Shown piece after piece: positions 35,286 to 43,517 of a stretch of 54,372 bases of DNA. Position 1 is the first letter of the stretch. Each line of letters begins with the position of its first letter. The DNA is from Prevotella sp. (lineage in GTDB: Bacteria > Bacteroidota > Bacteroidia > Bacteroidales > Bacteroidaceae). Made by a program: the position numbers and the translations under genes. Under the pieces are notes generated by a model. The model was not told where the DNA came from. It was given only the letters and a program-made list of their open reading frames with translations, and ran no database searches. The stretch lies in the NCBI GenBank assembly GCA_017455845.1, contig JAFSYY010000049.1:1-54372 (forward strand), given 5' to 3'.

Positions 35286-36476
35286 ATGATGAAACAAAAA
35301 TTTTGGAAGATGGTGATGGCCTCGCTGCTCCTCACCGGTATGCCGTTTCTTGCCGCCTGCGGCGATGACGACGATGATGAGGGGAACAATGGCCAGAACA
35401 GCCAGGAGCAGCCCGGCGGTGAGAAGCCGTCGGACGATAATCCTGCCACTGCAAACTTCGCGCCCGAGGCCTGGTACGAGACCAACTACTGGGACCGCAC
35501 CGACCGCGAGAAGGCCGGTCTGCGCGGCAAGGTGAAGAAATGGCACTTCAACAGCAGCAACTACATGGAGTATGAATACGACGAGGCCGGACACCTCACC
35601 TTTGCCCGCAGGGTGGATAAAGAGAGCAGCCGTGGGGAGTGGTGCACGTGGTACACATACGACAAGCAGGGTCGCCTGGTGAAGATGGTGTATGGACGTG
35701 TGAAGGAGAAAGGCGGCACCACGCTCGACGAGTGGAGCGTTATTGAGACCACGGAGTATGAGTATGACAACGGCGAGAAGTACGTATGGGTGGAGCCGCA
35801 GTCGTTCGACAGCCGCACCTTCGTCAACTTCCTGGGAACGGAGTATCGCGAAGCCCTGTACGACCTCCGCAAGGGCCTCTCCGTACGTAAGTATAGCAGC
35901 GTGATGCGGCAGTCGGGCACCTATACCACATACAACTATCGTTTCGAGGGCAGTCAAATGGTTGTCAGTTATGAGACTTACTCCACCGACGAGAACGGCA
36001 ACCCCAACAACGACCTGGCCACTTATTCCTTTCCGCCGATAACCTACAGCGGCAACTATCCCTACTCGGGAGAGATCAACTGGGCCAATATCATCACCTC
36101 TATGAAGTGGCGCAAGAATGGCATGCCGCTGGCTGTCGACGGCCCGTCGGGGCTGACCGAATACTCCGAGACCGAGAACAGGTATATCAACCCCGTGAAG
36201 TGGACATGCAAGGAGGGCAAGCCCCTTGATGCCTTCTTCGGCTTAACCTTCTCGCGCCAGTGGACCTACGACGACAAGATCGGCGAGGTGACACTGCTGC
36301 AGGAGTGGATGAACCAGACCTCGGAACGGCCCTGGACACGGCCTACGAAATGGGAGTACACCTACGACTCTCACGGCAACTGGATATCTTATAATCAGGA
36401 GTACATGATTCTGATCGACGGTCCCGACGGCCCGGTACATAACGGCAGCCTCAGCAGAACCATCGAATACTATTGA
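35286..36476 (+). CDS. Lipoprotein with YD-repeat-like domain
   Basis: This 396-aa protein starts with a lipoprotein signal ([25 protein letters not shown]) and continues G-D-D-D-D-D-E, the acidic signal seen in surface-exposed Bacteroidetes lipoproteins. A Q/N/E-rich linker follows. The rest carries YD/RHS-like motifs: [56 protein letters not shown]. It is a small, probably self-contained beta structure rather than a toxin; no C-terminal effector domain is present. The end is only 7 bp from rsgA. Function unknown; cell-surface location is inferred from the lipobox context. Confidence 0.8.
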   Translation: MMKQKFWKMVMASLLLTGMPFLAACGDDDDDEGNNGQNSQEQPGGEKPSDDNPATANFAPEAWYETNYWDRTDREKAGLRGKVKKWHFNSSNYMEYEYDEAGHLTFARRVDKESSRGEWCTWYTYDKQGRLVKMVYGRVKEKGGTTLDEWSVIETTEYEYDNGEKYVWVEPQSFDSRTFVNFLGTEYREALYDLRKGLSVRKYSSVMRQSGTYTTYNYRFEGSQMVVSYETYSTDENGNPNNDLATYSFPPITYSGNYPYSGEINWANIITSMKWRKNGMPLAVDGPSGLTEYSETENRYINPVKWTCKEGKPLDAFFGLTFSRQWTYDDKIGEVTLLQEWMNQTSERPWTRPTKWEYTYDSHGNWISYNQEYMILIDGPDGPVHNGSLSRTIEYY

Positions 36477-36483
36477 TTCCGAG

Positions 36484-37473
36484 ATGGTGAAAGGTCTCGT
36501 TGTGAAGAATACAGGCAGTTGGTACACCGTCCGTACGGACGATGGCCAACTGCTTGACTGTAAGATAAAGGGAAACTTCCGACTGAAAGGCATCCGGAGC
36601 ACCAACCCCGTGGCCGTGGGCGACAGGGTGGTGCTGGAGGAAGGACGAAGGACGAAGGACGAAGGAGGAAGGTCGAAGGAGGAATACTTCTTTATCAAGG
36701 AGATAGAAGACCGCCGCAACTACATCATCCGCAAGAGCATCAACCTGTCGAAGCAGAGCCATATCATTGCGGCCAATGTAGACCAGGCCTTCCTGATTGT
36801 GACCGTGGTCAACCCGCAGACCTCCACCACGTTTATCGACCGTTTCCTCGCCTCGGCAGAGGCCTACCGCGTGCCGGTGGTCCTGGTGTTTAACAAGAGC
36901 GACCTGCTCGACGATGATATGCGCCGCTATCAGGAGGCCTTGGTTCGCCTCTACGAGACCATTGGCTATGAGTGCCGTCAGGTGTCGGCAGAGACGGGTC
37001 AGGGCATCGACGGCCTGCTTCCGTTGCTGCAAGGCAAGATCACGCTGCTCAGCGGCAACAGTGGGGTGGGGAAGTCCACCCTCATCAACCGCCTGGTGCC
37101 GGGTGCCAACCTGCGCACGGCCGAGATCAGCGATGCCCATAACATGGGTATGCACACCACCACGTTCAGTGAGATGATTCCCATTAACCTTCCTTCCTCT
37201 GTCGTCCTTCCTCCCTCCTCCTATCTCATCGACACCCCTGGCATCAAAGGCTTCGGCACGTTTGACATGGAGCCGGAGGAGATTACCGGCTATTTCAAGG
37301 ACATCTTCCATTTCTCCAAGGACTGCCGTTTCTCCAACTGCACGCATACCCATGAGCCGGGCTGTGCGGTGCTGAAGGCCCTGGAGGAACACTATATAGC
37401 CGAGAGCCGCTACCAGTCGTACCTCTCGATGCTCGATGACAAGGACGAAGGTAAATACCGCGAGGCGCAGTAA
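36484..37473 (+). CDS. rsgA: Ribosome small-subunit GTPase RsgA
   Basis: This 329-aa protein has an OB-fold N-terminus ([16 protein letters not shown]), a circularly permuted GTPase (VLVFNKSD, then [10 protein letters not shown], then [10 protein letters not shown]), and a zinc knuckle ([14 protein letters not shown]). It acts late in 30S subunit maturation. Two insertions built of heptamers lie in frame: six GAAGGAC-type units (36640-36681) in the loop before the 'RRNYIIRKS' strand, and CTTCCTC-type units (37193-37227) before the DTPG strand. Both are absent from ordinary RsgA proteins. Their presence in a housekeeping GTPase shows how freely these arrays are tolerated. Confidence 0.96.
   Translation: MVKGLVVKNTGSWYTVRTDDGQLLDCKIKGNFRLKGIRSTNPVAVGDRVVLEEGRRTKDEGGRSKEEYFFIKEIEDRRNYIIRKSINLSKQSHIIAANVDQAFLIVTVVNPQTSTTFIDRFLASAEAYRVPVVLVFNKSDLLDDDMRRYQEALVRLYETIGYECRQVSAETGQGIDGLLPLLQGKITLLSGNSGVGKSTLINRLVPGANLRTAEISDAHNMGMHTTTFSEMIPINLPSSVVLPPSSYLIDTPGIKGFGTFDMEPEEITGYFKDIFHFSKDCRFSNCTHTHEPGCAVLKALEEHYIAESRYQSYLSMLDDKDEGKYREAQ
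36640..36681. repeat. In-frame heptamer array (GAAGGAC), six units, in rsgA
   Basis: Six units total 42 bp, exactly 14 codons, and encode a charged E/G/R/K stretch in an OB-fold loop. Confidence 0.9.
37193..37227. repeat. In-frame heptamer array (CTTCCTC), five units, in rsgA
   Basis: Units CTTCCTC, TGTCGTC, CTTCCTC, CCTCCTC and CTATCTC encode a Pro/Ser/Val stretch between the switch region and DTPG. Confidence 0.8.
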
Positions 37474-37513
37474 TCTCGTCGTTTCGTCATCTCGTTATCT
37501 CGCCATCTCGAAA
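37474..37513. repeat. Octamer array (TCTCGTCA), five units, filling the rsgA-TrmH gap
   Basis: It starts on the base after the rsgA stop and ends 4 bp before the next start codon. Confidence 0.88.
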
Positions 37514-37517
37514 AATA

Positions 37518-38411
37518 ATGACAATAGAAATATCATCACTCAATGATCCGGGCGTAGAGGTCTATGGACAGTTGACCGAGGCACAGTTGAGGAATGTGCT
37601 TGACCCGGAGAAGGGCGTCTTCATTGTGGAGAGTCCCAAGGTGATTCGTGTGGCTCTCGATGCGGGTTATGAGCCGCTGTCGCTATTGTGCGAGCGCAAG
37701 CATATCATGGGCGATGCGTCCGACATCATTGCCCGTTGCGGAGACATACCTGTATATACTGGCGAGCGTGAGTTGCTGGCCCGGCTGACGGGCTACACCC
37801 TGACACGCGGTGTGCTCTGTGCCATGCGCCGCCCGAAGGATTCTTCACTCTTCACTCTTCACTCTTCACCGGCGTCAGCCGATTCTTCACTCTTCACTCC
37901 ATTCCCGACCAATGGTCGCCTACCCGTTGCCTTTCACTCTTCACTTTACAGCCGTATCGTGGTTATCGACGGCGTGGTGGACACCACTAATATCGGGGCC
38001 ATCTTCCGCTCGGCGGCAGCCCTGGGCATCGATGCCGTGCTGCTGACGCGCAACTCGTGCGACCCGCTCAACCGCCGTGCCGTGCGCGTGTCGATGGGCT
38101 CGGTGTTCCTCGTGCCGTGGGCATGGCTCGATGACTACAGCCATCTGTCGGCCCTGGGCTTCAAGACGGCAGCCATGGCCCTCACCGACGACTCCATCCC
38201 TCTTGACGACCCCATGCTGAAAGCAGAGCCGCGCCTGGCCATCATCATGGGCACCGAGGGCGACGGTCTGCCGAAGGCTACGATAGCCTCTGCCGACTAT
38301 GTCGTCCGCATCCCGATGGCCCACGGTGTAGACTCCCTCAATGTGGCCGCAGCCGCTGCCGTCGCCTTCTGGGAACTAAGGAAAAATCCTGAAGCATCTG
38401 TTCATTTGTAG
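37518..38411 (+). CDS. TrmH/SpoU-family RNA 2'-O-methyltransferase
   Basis: This 297-aa protein has an N-terminal substrate-binding domain (GVFIVESPKVIRVALDAGYEPLS) and a SPOUT domain with the three family motifs: DTTNIGAIFRSAAALG, IIMGTEGDGL and IPMAHGVDSLNVAAAAAVAFWE. It methylates a ribose in rRNA or tRNA; which RNA cannot be decided from sequence. Between the two domains is an unusual insert (about residues 108-142) encoded by several TCTTCAC heptamers (37842-37944), in frame. The 3' end overlaps the convergent MBL-fold gene by 10 bp. Confidence 0.92.
   Translation: MTIEISSLNDPGVEVYGQLTEAQLRNVLDPEKGVFIVESPKVIRVALDAGYEPLSLLCERKHIMGDASDIIARCGDIPVYTGERELLARLTGYTLTRGVLCAMRRPKDSSLFTLHSSPASADSSLFTPFPTNGRLPVAFHSSLYSRIVVIDGVVDTTNIGAIFRSAAALGIDAVLLTRNSCDPLNRRAVRVSMGSVFLVPWAWLDDYSHLSALGFKTAAMALTDDSIPLDDPMLKAEPRLAIIMGTEGDGLPKATIASADYVVRIPMAHGVDSLNVAAAAAVAFWELRKNPEASVHL
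37842..37944. repeat. In-frame heptamer cluster (TCTTCAC) in the methyltransferase linker
   Basis: Four units (37842-37869), two (37884-37897) and a unit plus a partial one (37932-37944), separated by non-repeat codons, form the linker between the two domains. Confidence 0.88.
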
Positions 38412-39130
38412 TCCCTGATCTTTACCTGTATGCCAGTGCCGGCCAGTTTGATGAGCGCCTGGTTGATAGGTGTCTCGCTGTAGTGATAGGGGAAGAGCAC
38501 CTTCGGGCTGATGGTCTTGGCCGCCTTCACCAGTTGGTCGATGGTCATGGTGTAAGGCTGGTTGCAGGGCAGGAACGCGATGTCTATATTCTTCAGGTCG
38601 GCCATCTCGGGGATGTCCTCCGTGTCGCCGGCGATATAGATGCGCAGGCCGTCGAGCGCGAGGATGTAGCCGTTGTCGCGCCCCTTCGGGTGATACTGCT
38701 CGCGGCCCTCGGTGGTGTTATAGGCCGGCACGGCCCATATCATGATGTCGTCGGCATAGCGTATGCTGTCGCCGTTGTTCATCACCAGTCCGCGGTGCAC
38801 CTTGCCGTTCACGGTCTTGTTGGTATAAACGGCAGTGGCCTCCATACACACCTGCGGCACCACCAGCGGGTCGTAGTGGTCGAAATGCTCGTGGGTGATC
38901 AGCAGGATGTTGGCCTTGGGCAGGATGGAGAAGTCGGTCTCCGGCGGCATCTTCCCTACGGGGTCCACATAGATATGTCGCCCCTCATACTCTATGTGCA
39001 CGCTAGCGTGCTTGATGTGATGGATGGTTACGGTCTTTCCGCCCGGCGTTGTAAACGTGTCGCTTTTCTGTGCGCCCTGTGCCGTCAGTGCGAGGCATAG
39101 CAGCAGGCAGGTAAGAAAATGTTTCATCAT
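38402..39130 (-). CDS. MBL-fold metal-dependent hydrolase, exported
   Basis: This 242-aa protein has a signal peptide (MKHFLTCLLLCLALTAQGAQ). It is related to the UPF0173/L-ascorbate-6-phosphate lactonase (UlaG)-like group: IEYEGRHIYVDPVGKMPP, the metal motif LLITHEHFDHYD, AVPAYNTTEGREQYHPKG, IYIAGDTEDIPEM and LFPYHYSETP. The substrate is unknown; periplasmic location is inferred from the signal peptide. The start could be Met1 or Met2. It is convergent with the methyltransferase gene and its promoter box lies at 39160. Confidence 0.88.
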   Translation of the reverse strand: MMKHFLTCLLLCLALTAQGAQKSDTFTTPGGKTVTIHHIKHASVHIEYEGRHIYVDPVGKMPPETDFSILPKANILLITHEHFDHYDPLVVPQVCMEATAVYTNKTVNGKVHRGLVMNNGDSIRYADDIMIWAVPAYNTTEGREQYHPKGRDNGYILALDGLRIYIAGDTEDIPEMADLKNIDIAFLPCNQPYTMTIDQLVKAAKTISPKVLFPYHYSETPINQALIKLAGTGIQVKIRDYK

Positions 39131-39159
39131 TGCTTAGTATTATAATGTTAATTTGGGCG

Positions 39160-39167
39160 CAAAGTTA
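39160..39167 (-). promoter_or_regulatory. -7 element TAACTTTG of the MBL-fold gene
   Basis: Read on the minus strand the box is TAACTTTG, 30 bp before ATG 39130. Confidence 0.6.
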
Positions 39168-39284
39168 CAAAATAATGCTGACATATGAAAGCATTTTTGG
39201 AGGAATAACATTTTTTTTCCGGGAATTTGAAGAGCAAAAATCAATAGCCATGTCTTTGCAGGTAGAAAATGGCCGTTTTGCAAC

Positions 39285-39325
39285 GCGAAAGAGGCTCCAC
39301 CGCCATGCGATGGAGCCTCTTTCGC
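39285..39325. terminator. Strong hairpin with 15-bp perfect stem
   Basis: GCGAAAGAGGCTCCA (39285-39299) pairs perfectly with 39311-39325 around an 11-nt loop. It lies between two promoters facing away from each other and directly before a tandem array, so its role as a terminator is uncertain. Confidence 0.6.
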
Positions 39326-39331
39326 TATCGA

Positions 39332-39455
39332 TTGACCTAGGTCAATCGATCTGCCGACCTAGGTCAATCGATCTGTCGACCTAGGTCAATCGATCTGTCG
39401 ACCTAGGTCAATCGGTCTGTCGACCTAGGTCAATCGGTCTGTCGACCTAGGTCAC
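39332..39455. repeat. 22-bp tandem dyad array (CCTAGG core), six copies
   Basis: CCTAGG occurs at 39336, 39358, 39380, 39402, 39424 and 39446, an exact 22-bp spacing. Each lies in the palindrome TTGACCTAGGTCAA, reduced at the last copy. ATCGAT and GTCGAC in the spacers are also palindromes. No spacer varies as in a CRISPR. It lies 190-320 bp before the subtilase gene. The rest of 39131-39649 contains two promoter boxes and the hairpin at 39285. Confidence 0.93.
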
Positions 39456-39587
39456 TCGGTCTCTTAACAGTCGTCGGAGGTATCTTTTAGGGTAATAGCC
39501 ATCAATGGAAGAAGCCAACGTGGAAGTAAATGAGCATAAAAATCACAAAATAATCTCGAAAAAGAAGCCTTTTATATAAAAAATGTG

Positions 39588-39595
39588 TAACTTTG
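39588..39595 (+). promoter_or_regulatory. -7 element TAACTTTG of the subtilase gene
   Basis: TAACTTTG followed by GCACC lies 54 bp before ATG 39650; the same context is seen at 30526 and 30913. Confidence 0.65.
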
Positions 39596-39649
39596 CACCG
39601 GATTATGCCTGTAGAGGATAAAATGTTGAAAGATTAAGAAACGAGTGAT

Positions 39650-42600
39650 ATGAAAACGGTATCTGGTATTTTCACGCACCTGGCGGCGAAGGCTCTGACA
39701 GCCTTTGTGCTGCTGACGGTGCCGGTCATGACATTGTGGGCTCAGGAGATGAACAAGAAGTTCTCGATGACCACACAGATTTTTCTCAATAGACAGAAGG
39801 CGTTGGCGGCGGAGGCCGTTAGCGGCAAGCCGCACCGTGTGGCGGAACGCCGTCTGCCCGACGGCACCCTGTTGTGGCAGCCGCCGCGTCTGGTAGCCAG
39901 TGCCGACACGGTGGGCGGCGAGGTCTATATGTCGTGCTTCATCCACCTGCATGATGCGGGCGACCTGGATGCCGTGCGTGGCCTTGGCGTAAAGGTGGAG
40001 GAGACGTTCGAAGACCTCGGCTTCGTCACTGCCCTCGTGCCTGTTGGCCAGTTGGATGCGCTGGCCGCTATCGGCAATGTGACCAGTATCAAGGCGGCAC
40101 AACTGATGCGCCCTCTGACCGATGTCTCGCGCCAGTTGACTCATGTGGACGACCTGCTCGGGCCGTCGGCCAGTGCGCTGGCCCAGGGCGTGGGCAGCCA
40201 GTACGACGGCAGTGGCGTGGTGCTTGGCATTATTGACACGGGCATCGACTTCCAGCATATCGCCTTTAAGGATAAGGACGGCAACTCTCGTATCAAGCAG
40301 GCTTATATCTATGACGGCTCGAGTACCAAGGAATACAATGAGACAAATATCAGTTATGCGACGACCGACGATGATACTCAGGATCACGGCACACATACGG
40401 CCTCTACAGCGGGTGGGTCGAGTGTCGTGGTGAGCGGCACGGGTGTTACGGTGACCGACGACCATGCCGCTGCCACATACGGCGGCATGGCACCAGGTGC
40501 CGACCTCTATCTGGCCGGTATCAAAGGCCTGAAGGATACCTATCTCATCAATGCCCTGAAGAAGATGGTGGCATACGCCGACGAAGAGGGCAAGCCGCTG
40601 GTGGTGAGCAACAGTTGGGGCTCTTCGGTAGGACCTCGTGACGGCACGGGTGAATTGGCAGAGTTGGTGGGCCAGCATTTTGGCGACAGCCATCCCGACC
40701 ATATCATCCTTTTTGCCGCGTCAAACGATGCCGGCCACAGGGCCAACAATGAGGATGGCGGCTTCTTCGTGAAGAAAAGTGATGTGTCGTCAGCCAGTCC
40801 GTTAGGTTCTGTCATCCGTTCAAACAGGTATGGCGGATATTATTACGGCGGCATGATAGCCAGTGCCATTGCATCCAAGAAGATGAACTGTATCATCTAT
40901 GTGCTGGATAATACGTCGGGCAACGTGCTGACATCATGGTCGTTGACTGAACCAACGTCGACGTTCAGTGGCTTAGACGCTTACTATACTGGCGAAATGG
41001 GTGTTCTCTTTGAAGAGGATAACGGCAAATATGTCGTTGCCGTTTATTCTGAGGATGGTATTAGGAGTACGGGATCCTATGACTATACGCTTGCTATTGA
41101 GATATTCCCCTCTTCGGGAACGGCCGACGTTAGCATGTGGGCAGGCGACAGGAGTTACTTTACCGACTGCCTGACCACCTCGGGCCACGTCTGGACTAAA
41201 GGCACCGATGATATGTGTGTGAGCGACGAGGCCACCATACCTGATGCCATCTCGGTGGGTGCCTACGTCTCGAAGAAAAGTTGGAAGGCTGCTTCCGGCC
41301 TTTCCTATACGGCAGACGCTTACACGCTAGGTGATATTGCCTATTTCTCCAGTTATGCCACGGCCGAGATGAGTCCTACAGGCGAGGCCTATCCGTGGAT
41401 CACTGCCCCGGGGGCACGCCTTGCCGCCGGCGTGAACCACTACCATACGCCTTCGGTCGATGATGACAGTTACTATGGTGATGATTATATAGAAGACCTT
41501 GTTGTCAACAATGCCAACTATCCATACGCAATGATGGAGGGCACGTCGATGGCCACGCCAGTGGCGGCAGGCATCGTGGCCCTGTGGCTGCAGGCAGCGC
41601 GTGAAGAGAATATGGAACTGACGGTCAACGATGTAAAGGATATCATGAAGCAGACAGCCATCCAGGACGAGTTTACCTCAGGTTCGAATGCCTCGCATTT
41701 CGGTCATGGCAAGATTGACGCCCTGGCCGGCATACAGTACATCCTTCAGAAGGCTGCCAGCATAGAGCCGACACCCAGCGGTGAGACGCTCCTGTATGAG
41801 GGGATGAGTAAGTATTCTAAAGAAAATGATGGCTCAACTGCAATCGCTATAGATAATACCAGTCTTGATTCCGACCAATGGTCTTCCTTCACCCGTGTTT
41901 TCTCTGGCGGCACCAGCAATGCCTACGGCAATGGCGGCTGTATGAAGTTAGGAAACAGTACTAACTATGGAGAGATGGTAACAAAGGAAATAGCACTCTA
42001 TGGCAATGGCACGCTGACGTTCTATCTGAAGAAATACAGCAACGACACAGGTAACCTGAAAGTTACGGTGACTGGTGCCACGGCCGATAAGACGTCGTTC
42101 ACACCTGCCAGCGAGTGGACGCTCTGCACCGTCAGGCTCACCAAAGCCAAGGGTAAGGTGACCATCTCTTTCGCTACCATTGCTAGACGTGCGTATATTG
42201 ATGAGATTACGCTGACTGGTGGCATATCGCTTGCTCTGGTTGATAATGGCTCTAACAGCACGGCTATCAGCACGGCGGTTGCAAGCCATGGGAAGTATGA
42301 TGTCACCCTTAGTGGGCGCACGCTCTACAAAGACGGGGAGTGGAACACCCTGTGCCTGCCCTTCGACGTGACGCTGGCTGGCAGTCCACTGGATGGTGCC
42401 ATCGCCAAGACGCTGACCGATGCCACGATGACGGCTACCACTGTCGGCCTGACCTTTGGTGAGGCCGTGACGACGCTCACTGCCGGTGTACCTTATATCA
42501 TCAAGTGGGAGAAAGCCAATGGCTACGATGAGGCCGACCCCACCACGCGTGACATCACGAGTCCTGTGTTTGCAAATGTCACAGTGAAAAGCGGCTCCCC

Positions 42601-42964
42601 CGCTGAGATCAGCATGGCCGACGGCCACGTGAAGTTCATTGGCTATTACGATGCCTTCAATATCGACACCCCTGCCAACGACGATATCTACTATATGACC
42701 AGCGGCAATACGCTGAAGCATACGGGCAAGACCCGCACGCTGCTGGCCTGTCGTGCCTACTTCCAGTTCTCGGAGGCCGCGCAGACCCGTGAGTTTGTGC
42801 TCGACTTCGGCGACAACGATGTGGTAACAGGAATAACGACCACGAACTTATCGGATAAGACGAATGAGGACGGTGTCTGGTACACCCTCGACGGTCGTAG
42901 ACTGGACGGGCAGCCGCTGATGAAGGGCGTGTATATACAGAACGGACGAAAGGTGATAAGGTGA
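39650..42964 (+). CDS. Secreted subtilisin-like serine protease (S8) with conserved C-terminal tail
   Basis: This 1104-aa protein has a signal peptide with a longer n-region (MKTVSGIFTHLAAK then ALTAFVLLTVPVMTLWA). An inhibitor-like propeptide may cover residues 40-170. The S8 triad is visible: Asp196 in IIDTGID, His246 in DHGTHTAST, Ser633 in EGTSMATP. The oxyanion Asn lies near 'ILFAASNDAGH'. After the catalytic domain come a jelly-roll-like domain (about 705-865) and the C-terminal beta module (WNTLCLPFDVTL, YIIKWEKANG, CRAYFQFS, TREFVLDFGDN). The tail is YTLDGRRL and KGVYIQNGRKVIR. It differs from the other tail-bearing proteins in having no WDDE peptide gene behind it. Its stop codon lies inside an octamer array. 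Confidence 0.9.
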   Translation: MKTVSGIFTHLAAKALTAFVLLTVPVMTLWAQEMNKKFSMTTQIFLNRQKALAAEAVSGKPHRVAERRLPDGTLLWQPPRLVASADTVGGEVYMSCFIHLHDAGDLDAVRGLGVKVEETFEDLGFVTALVPVGQLDALAAIGNVTSIKAAQLMRPLTDVSRQLTHVDDLLGPSASALAQGVGSQYDGSGVVLGIIDTGIDFQHIAFKDKDGNSRIKQAYIYDGSSTKEYNETNISYATTDDDTQDHGTHTASTAGGSSVVVSGTGVTVTDDHAAATYGGMAPGADLYLAGIKGLKDTYLINALKKMVAYADEEGKPLVVSNSWGSSVGPRDGTGELAELVGQHFGDSHPDHIILFAASNDAGHRANNEDGGFFVKKSDVSSASPLGSVIRSNRYGGYYYGGMIASAIASKKMNCIIYVLDNTSGNVLTSWSLTEPTSTFSGLDAYYTGEMGVLFEEDNGKYVVAVYSEDGIRSTGSYDYTLAIEIFPSSGTADVSMWAGDRSYFTDCLTTSGHVWTKGTDDMCVSDEATIPDAISVGAYVSKKSWKAASGLSYTADAYTLGDIAYFSSYATAEMSPTGEAYPWITAPGARLAAGVNHYHTPSVDDDSYYGDDYIEDLVVNNANYPYAMMEGTSMATPVAAGIVALWLQAAREENMELTVNDVKDIMKQTAIQDEFTSGSNASHFGHGKIDALAGIQYILQKAASIEPTPSGETLLYEGMSKYSKENDGSTAIAIDNTSLDSDQWSSFTRVFSGGTSNAYGNGGCMKLGNSTNYGEMVTKEIALYGNGTLTFYLKKYSNDTGNLKVTVTGATADKTSFTPASEWTLCTVRLTKAKGKVTISFATIARRAYIDEITLTGGISLALVDNGSNSTAISTAVASHGKYDVTLSGRTLYKDGEWNTLCLPFDVTLAGSPLDGAIAKTLTDATMTATTVGLTFGEAVTTLTAGVPYIIKWEKANGYDEADPTTRDITSPVFANVTVKSGSPAEISMADGHVKFIGYYDAFNIDTPANDDIYYMTSGNTLKHTGKTRTLLACRAYFQFSEAAQTREFVLDFGDNDVVTGITTTNLSDKTNEDGVWYTLDGRRLDGQPLMKGVYIQNGRKVIR

Positions 42965-42984
42965 TAAGGTGATAAGGTGAGAAG
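42953..42984. repeat. Octamer array (GTGATAAG), four units, covering the subtilase stop codon
   Basis: Three identical GTGATAAG units and one GTGAGAAG unit; the TGA stop at 42962-42964 is part of the second unit. Confidence 0.88.
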
Positions 42985-42986
42985 GA

Positions 42987-43463
42987 CTATGCGTTGTCCT
43001 TCTCGTCGGCATCGTATTCCTTATGCCAGTGTTTAAAGACACGGTGATGCAGGAAGTTCATGGCCTCCAGACAAGCCAGAACCATGACGGTAGCCGCCAC
43101 GGCTACATCGTACATCCCCACCCCGGCCGTCATGCCGATGGCTGAGGTGACCCATAGGCCGGCAGCCGTGGTGAGTCCCTTCACTACGTTCTTTTGGAAG
43201 ATAATGGTGCCGGCACCTATGAAGCCGATGCCGCTGACCACCTGCGCCGCCATACGGGCAGGGTCACGCTGAATGATGACCCCAGGCTGGGGCTCGAAGC
43301 CGTCGAAGCCATGCATGGAGAGTACCATGAACAGGGCCGAGCCGAGTCCCACGAGGAAATGGGTGCGGAAGCCGGCCTCCTTGGCCCTGTACTCACGCTC
43401 CAGTCCGATAGCGCCACCCAGCAGGGCACCAATGAAAATCGTCAATATATAATTCCAAGACAT
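42987..43463 (-). CDS. MgtC/SapB-family membrane protein
   Basis: This 158-aa protein has four or five hydrophobic segments. The MgtC/SapB signature is GALLGGAIGLEREYRAKEAGFRTH, VGLGSALFM, and the segment around VSGIGFIGAGTI, then GLTTAAGLWVTSAIGMTAGVGMY. The family includes virulence-linked MgtC and general SapB-like proteins; the exact role is unknown. The length equals the membrane-only form without the C-terminal ACT-like domain. It may be the last gene of the leftward group that starts at porD, with a 54-bp gap (array 43467-43501) from the gene before it. Confidence 0.9.
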   Translation of the reverse strand: MSWNYILTIFIGALLGGAIGLEREYRAKEAGFRTHFLVGLGSALFMVLSMHGFDGFEPQPGVIIQRDPARMAAQVVSGIGFIGAGTIIFQKNVVKGLTTAAGLWVTSAIGMTAGVGMYDVAVAATVMVLACLEAMNFLHHRVFKHWHKEYDADEKDNA

Positions 43464-43466
43464 CTT

Positions 43467-43501
43467 TTGAAGGTTGAATGTTGAAGGTTGAATGTTGAAT
43501 G
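43467..43501. repeat. Heptamer array (TTGAATG/TTGAAGG), five units, intergenic
   Basis: Five units lie between the leftward 576-aa gene and the mgtC-like gene, directly at the start codon of the latter. Confidence 0.88.
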
Positions 43502-43517
43502 GTCGCTTCGCGATTAT

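Noticed and set aside
39332-39455. Possible CRISPR array
   Set aside because: The repeat is perfectly contiguous at 22 bp and the inter-dyad bases are conserved, so there are no spacers; no cas genes nearby.
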